This document shows, one piece after another, positions 21,116 through 22,753 of a stretch of DNA of 22,753 bases. The notes below the pieces were generated by a model, which was not told where the DNA came from, ran no database searches, and saw only the letters and a list, made by a program, of their open reading frames with translations. The translations under genes and the position numbers were made by a program. The stretch comes from Mesostigma viride (lineage: Eukaryota > Streptophyta > Mesostigmatophyceae > Mesostigmatales > Mesostigmataceae), in assembly GCA_009746045.1 (NCBI GenBank), contig RPFO01000082.1:918473-941225 (forward strand), in the 5' to 3' direction. Numbering within the stretch: position 1 is the stretch's first letter; every line of letters starts with the position of its first letter.

Positions 21116-21711
21116 ATATATATTTGGAGGGGGCCCCCAACCACCGGCCTGACATCGTGGTGCTGGACTTTGAGGGGGGTGGCCGGCATCTGCTTATTGA
21201 CGTTTCGGTGGCGCGGCCCTTGGCTCTTAGCCACGTGGCTGGGGCCTCCCTCACGGCAGGTTACACGGCGGACCGGGCGGAGCGGGCCAAGCTCCTGGCC
21301 TACGGCGACGTCGGGCACCATCGTGTGGTGCCCTTTGTCCTGGAGGAGTTTGGGGCCATGGGGCCCCTGACCTCCGCCTTCTTCAAGGAGTGTTGCCGGC
21401 TCCGGGAGGACCGGCTGGACCTGGAGGGCCAGCGGGCCCATGGTCGGCGCGGACCTGGACGTCATATTGGCGTCAGCGCTTGTCGGTGGCGCTGACTCGG
21501 GCCATGGCTGACATCATGCTCCGCCGTACGCGGGCTGATTTTGCGGTGCAGCAGGGCTATTAGGTTCCTCCCGTTAGGCGTTTCCATTGGTCTTATCGTA
21601 GTATAGAGCTTTGACATGGCTCTGTATATAGGTTTCTAGCTGGGCGTTTGTTTTGGTTTGAGTGATTTCACTCTGCTGTAAGTAATTATATTTTTAATAT
21701 ATATTTGGAGG
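21116..21711 (+). mobile_element. 5'-truncated LINE-type insertion with 15-bp target duplication
   Basis: ATATATATTTGGAGG occurs at 21116-21130 and again at 21697-21711, bounding a 566-bp GC-rich segment in AT-rich surroundings. The insert starts abruptly inside an open reading frame (RPDIVV...) and ends, after a stop and about 130 bases of 3' UTR, in an AT-rich tail with TGTAA about 20 bases from the end. A mid-frame start, a long variable-length target duplication and an AT tail are the signature of target-primed reverse transcription. Confidence 0.7.
21131..21561 (+). pseudogene. C-terminal endonuclease-like fragment of a retroelement polyprotein, frameshifted
   Basis: The first frame reads RPDIVVLDFEGGG, then LLIDVSVARPL, then ERAKLLAY, VVPFVLEEFGAMGP and FFKECCRLRE. 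From about 21440-21453 the sequence continues one frame over as SYWRQRLSVALTRAMADIM and ends at TAG 21559-21561. The PD...DV spacing followed by K/Y residues and a VPFVLEEFGAMGP segment resembles the restriction-like endonuclease or RT-associated C-terminal domain of some non-LTR elements. That assignment is from memory of family motifs and is tentative. The frameshift and missing 5' part make it a dead copy. Confidence 0.6.
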
Positions 21712-22595
21712 CAAGTTTCGATTGATGGCAATTTGTAGTATTGTACGACAACGTGTCAAGGGTGGTCAAGTACTAGCTGCAGTCGCAGTACCCTAGTACC
21801 ATCCGATTAATTAATTAATTAATAGACACGTACCATCCGATATATAATACTATATACCGGCCCTCGGCCACTATAGACTCTGCTGCCCATGTGCGGCGTG
21901 GGATTCAACTAACTAACTAACTGAAGCGGCTTGGCCAACCAGGGCGGCATATCCTGACCTGGCCTGGCCCCAAGGACATTCCCAGGAAGCTAGGTAAACC
22001 TGCCATGAACTACTTCCAGATGTTGCGGGGGGGCCCACAATCAATCTACAATACCCATGCCAAATTTTATTACTTGAGGAGACGCCATTTCAACAAATAC
22101 ATGACAATTGATGCTCATTGTGAATGCGTTTCCACATGAAATCATTACCATTTCATGCAATTTGGTCACTGGTGCGCTTTCCGCGTGCACTTTTCATTAC
22201 TAGATTGCTTAAATTTATTAAAATTTATTAAAATTTATTAACATTTATTAAAATTTATTCAAGTCGGGGTAAAATTGGCTGTTTTTGTCAAAGTGTCATG
22301 CACTCGGAGGGTAAGCAAGTGAGACAAGTTGTAGATTAAATTTACAATTGCACAACCCTCTCCACGACCCCGCTAGTTCTATTTATAGAACGAATTATAA
22401 TTATTGCCAAAATTGTGCACAAGCCTGTGCACAACCAACCAGTAACAACCCCAAAAAAAAAACAACCGTAATTCCCACTTGAACTTTGAATATTCAAGTG
22501 AATGCTCTGGAGACAGATGTACAGATCGATCTTTACAAATGTACACGAGTTCAGATCAAGCTATCTAACTACCTACTAACAGGCGTTTCTTTACA
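21712..22595. other. AT-rich intergenic region, no gene
   Basis: It contains GTACCATCCGAT twice (21797-21808 and 21830-21841) around a TTAA repeat, an AACT-repeat tail after CATGTGCGGCGTGGGA (21888-21903), five tandem 10-mers AAATTTATTA (22211-22260) and a perfect palindrome CACTTGAA/TTCAAGTG near 22478-22502. No ORF of note. Confidence 0.6.
22211..22260. repeat. AAATTTATTA 10-bp array
   Basis: Five tandem copies, with single-base changes in the fourth (ACATTTATTA) and fifth (AAATTTATTC). Confidence 0.93.
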
Positions 22596-22753
22596 GGTGC
22601 CCGTCCGCTGGGCTTCTTTACACCCCCTCCCGCACATCTGCGCCAGCCTTCCCTTGAGGTTTTCGTTTGCCCTGCCCTGCGGCTTGGTCTCCCCCTTCTC
22701 TTGGAGTCGTGGGGAAGATCTGGTCGCTGGGGAAGATCTGGTCGCCAGGTTAC
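22596..22753. other. Possible exon of a neighbouring gene, strand uncertain
   Basis: The sequence becomes GC-rich and open on both strands. Plus strand: a textbook 3' splice site (branch motif TACTAAC at 22574-22580, then TTTCTTTACAG ending 22595) would start an exon at 22596 open to the window end in two frames. Minus strand: 22749-22618 reads a hydrophilic tail with GDQIFP and SDQIFP repeats, ending GKAGADVREGV and TAA, with TGTAA signals further on. An 18-bp tandem duplication (22711-22728, 22729-22746) keeps either frame. No homology recognised. Confidence 0.3.

Noticed and set aside
20749-21465. 238-residue minus-strand ORF
   Set aside because: Lies antisense to the recognisable retroelement fragment and crosses its 15-bp target duplication, so it is a chance reading.

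Overview
The window is nuclear DNA from a eukaryote, most likely a green alga. One spliced gene fills positions 1371-19108 on the plus strand. Its protein matches, motif by motif and in order, the plant chloroplast Ski2-like DEVH-box RNA helicase ISE2 (Arabidopsis EMB25/PDE317). I place 16 coding exons and 15 introns of about 340 to 1935 bases. All introns are GT-AG, and the reading phase closes at every junction except for one frame break inside the largest exon. GC-rich exons, repeat-laden introns, a likely chloroplast transit peptide and the plant-type helicase point to Viridiplantae. I cannot name the genus.

Layout. Positions 1-1370 are upstream sequence with no gene I can support. Exons 1-13 (1371-12798) encode the transit peptide, both RecA-like helicase domains and the start of the C-terminal region. 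The long exon 14 (14130-16180) encodes most of the C-terminal region with alga-specific acidic and Gly-rich insertions. Exons 15-16 (17523-19108) finish the DSHCT-like tail and the terminal DRPPISE motif. Positions 19109-22753 are intergenic and full of mobile-element debris. They hold a 458-bp element bounded by 55-bp direct repeats that each fold into a long hairpin, a 5'-truncated LINE-type fragment with a 15-bp target duplication, AT-rich repeats, and at the right edge a possible exon of a neighbouring gene.

The most unusual pattern is in the introns. In introns 2, 3, 11 and 14 a tandem repeat starts at, or copies, the exon/intron junction, so that 5' splice sites or look-alikes are amplified. 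In intron 11 the true donor is followed by eight further copies of ACACGTGGTAAGG. Introns 4 and 15 show weaker versions. Intron 14 also carries a complete 653-bp hAT-type MITE with perfect 17-bp terminal inverted repeats and an 8-bp target duplication. Other introns hold hexamer, 9-bp and 17-bp arrays that create long spurious ORFs.

Function. In land plants ISE2 acts in the chloroplast on RNA processing (group II intron splicing, editing, rRNA maturation). The same role is inferred here. There is no operon-like partner in the window. I saw no functional tRNA, rRNA or CRISPR array. All calls come from reading the sequence and from remembered protein-family motifs; nothing was searched or computed.
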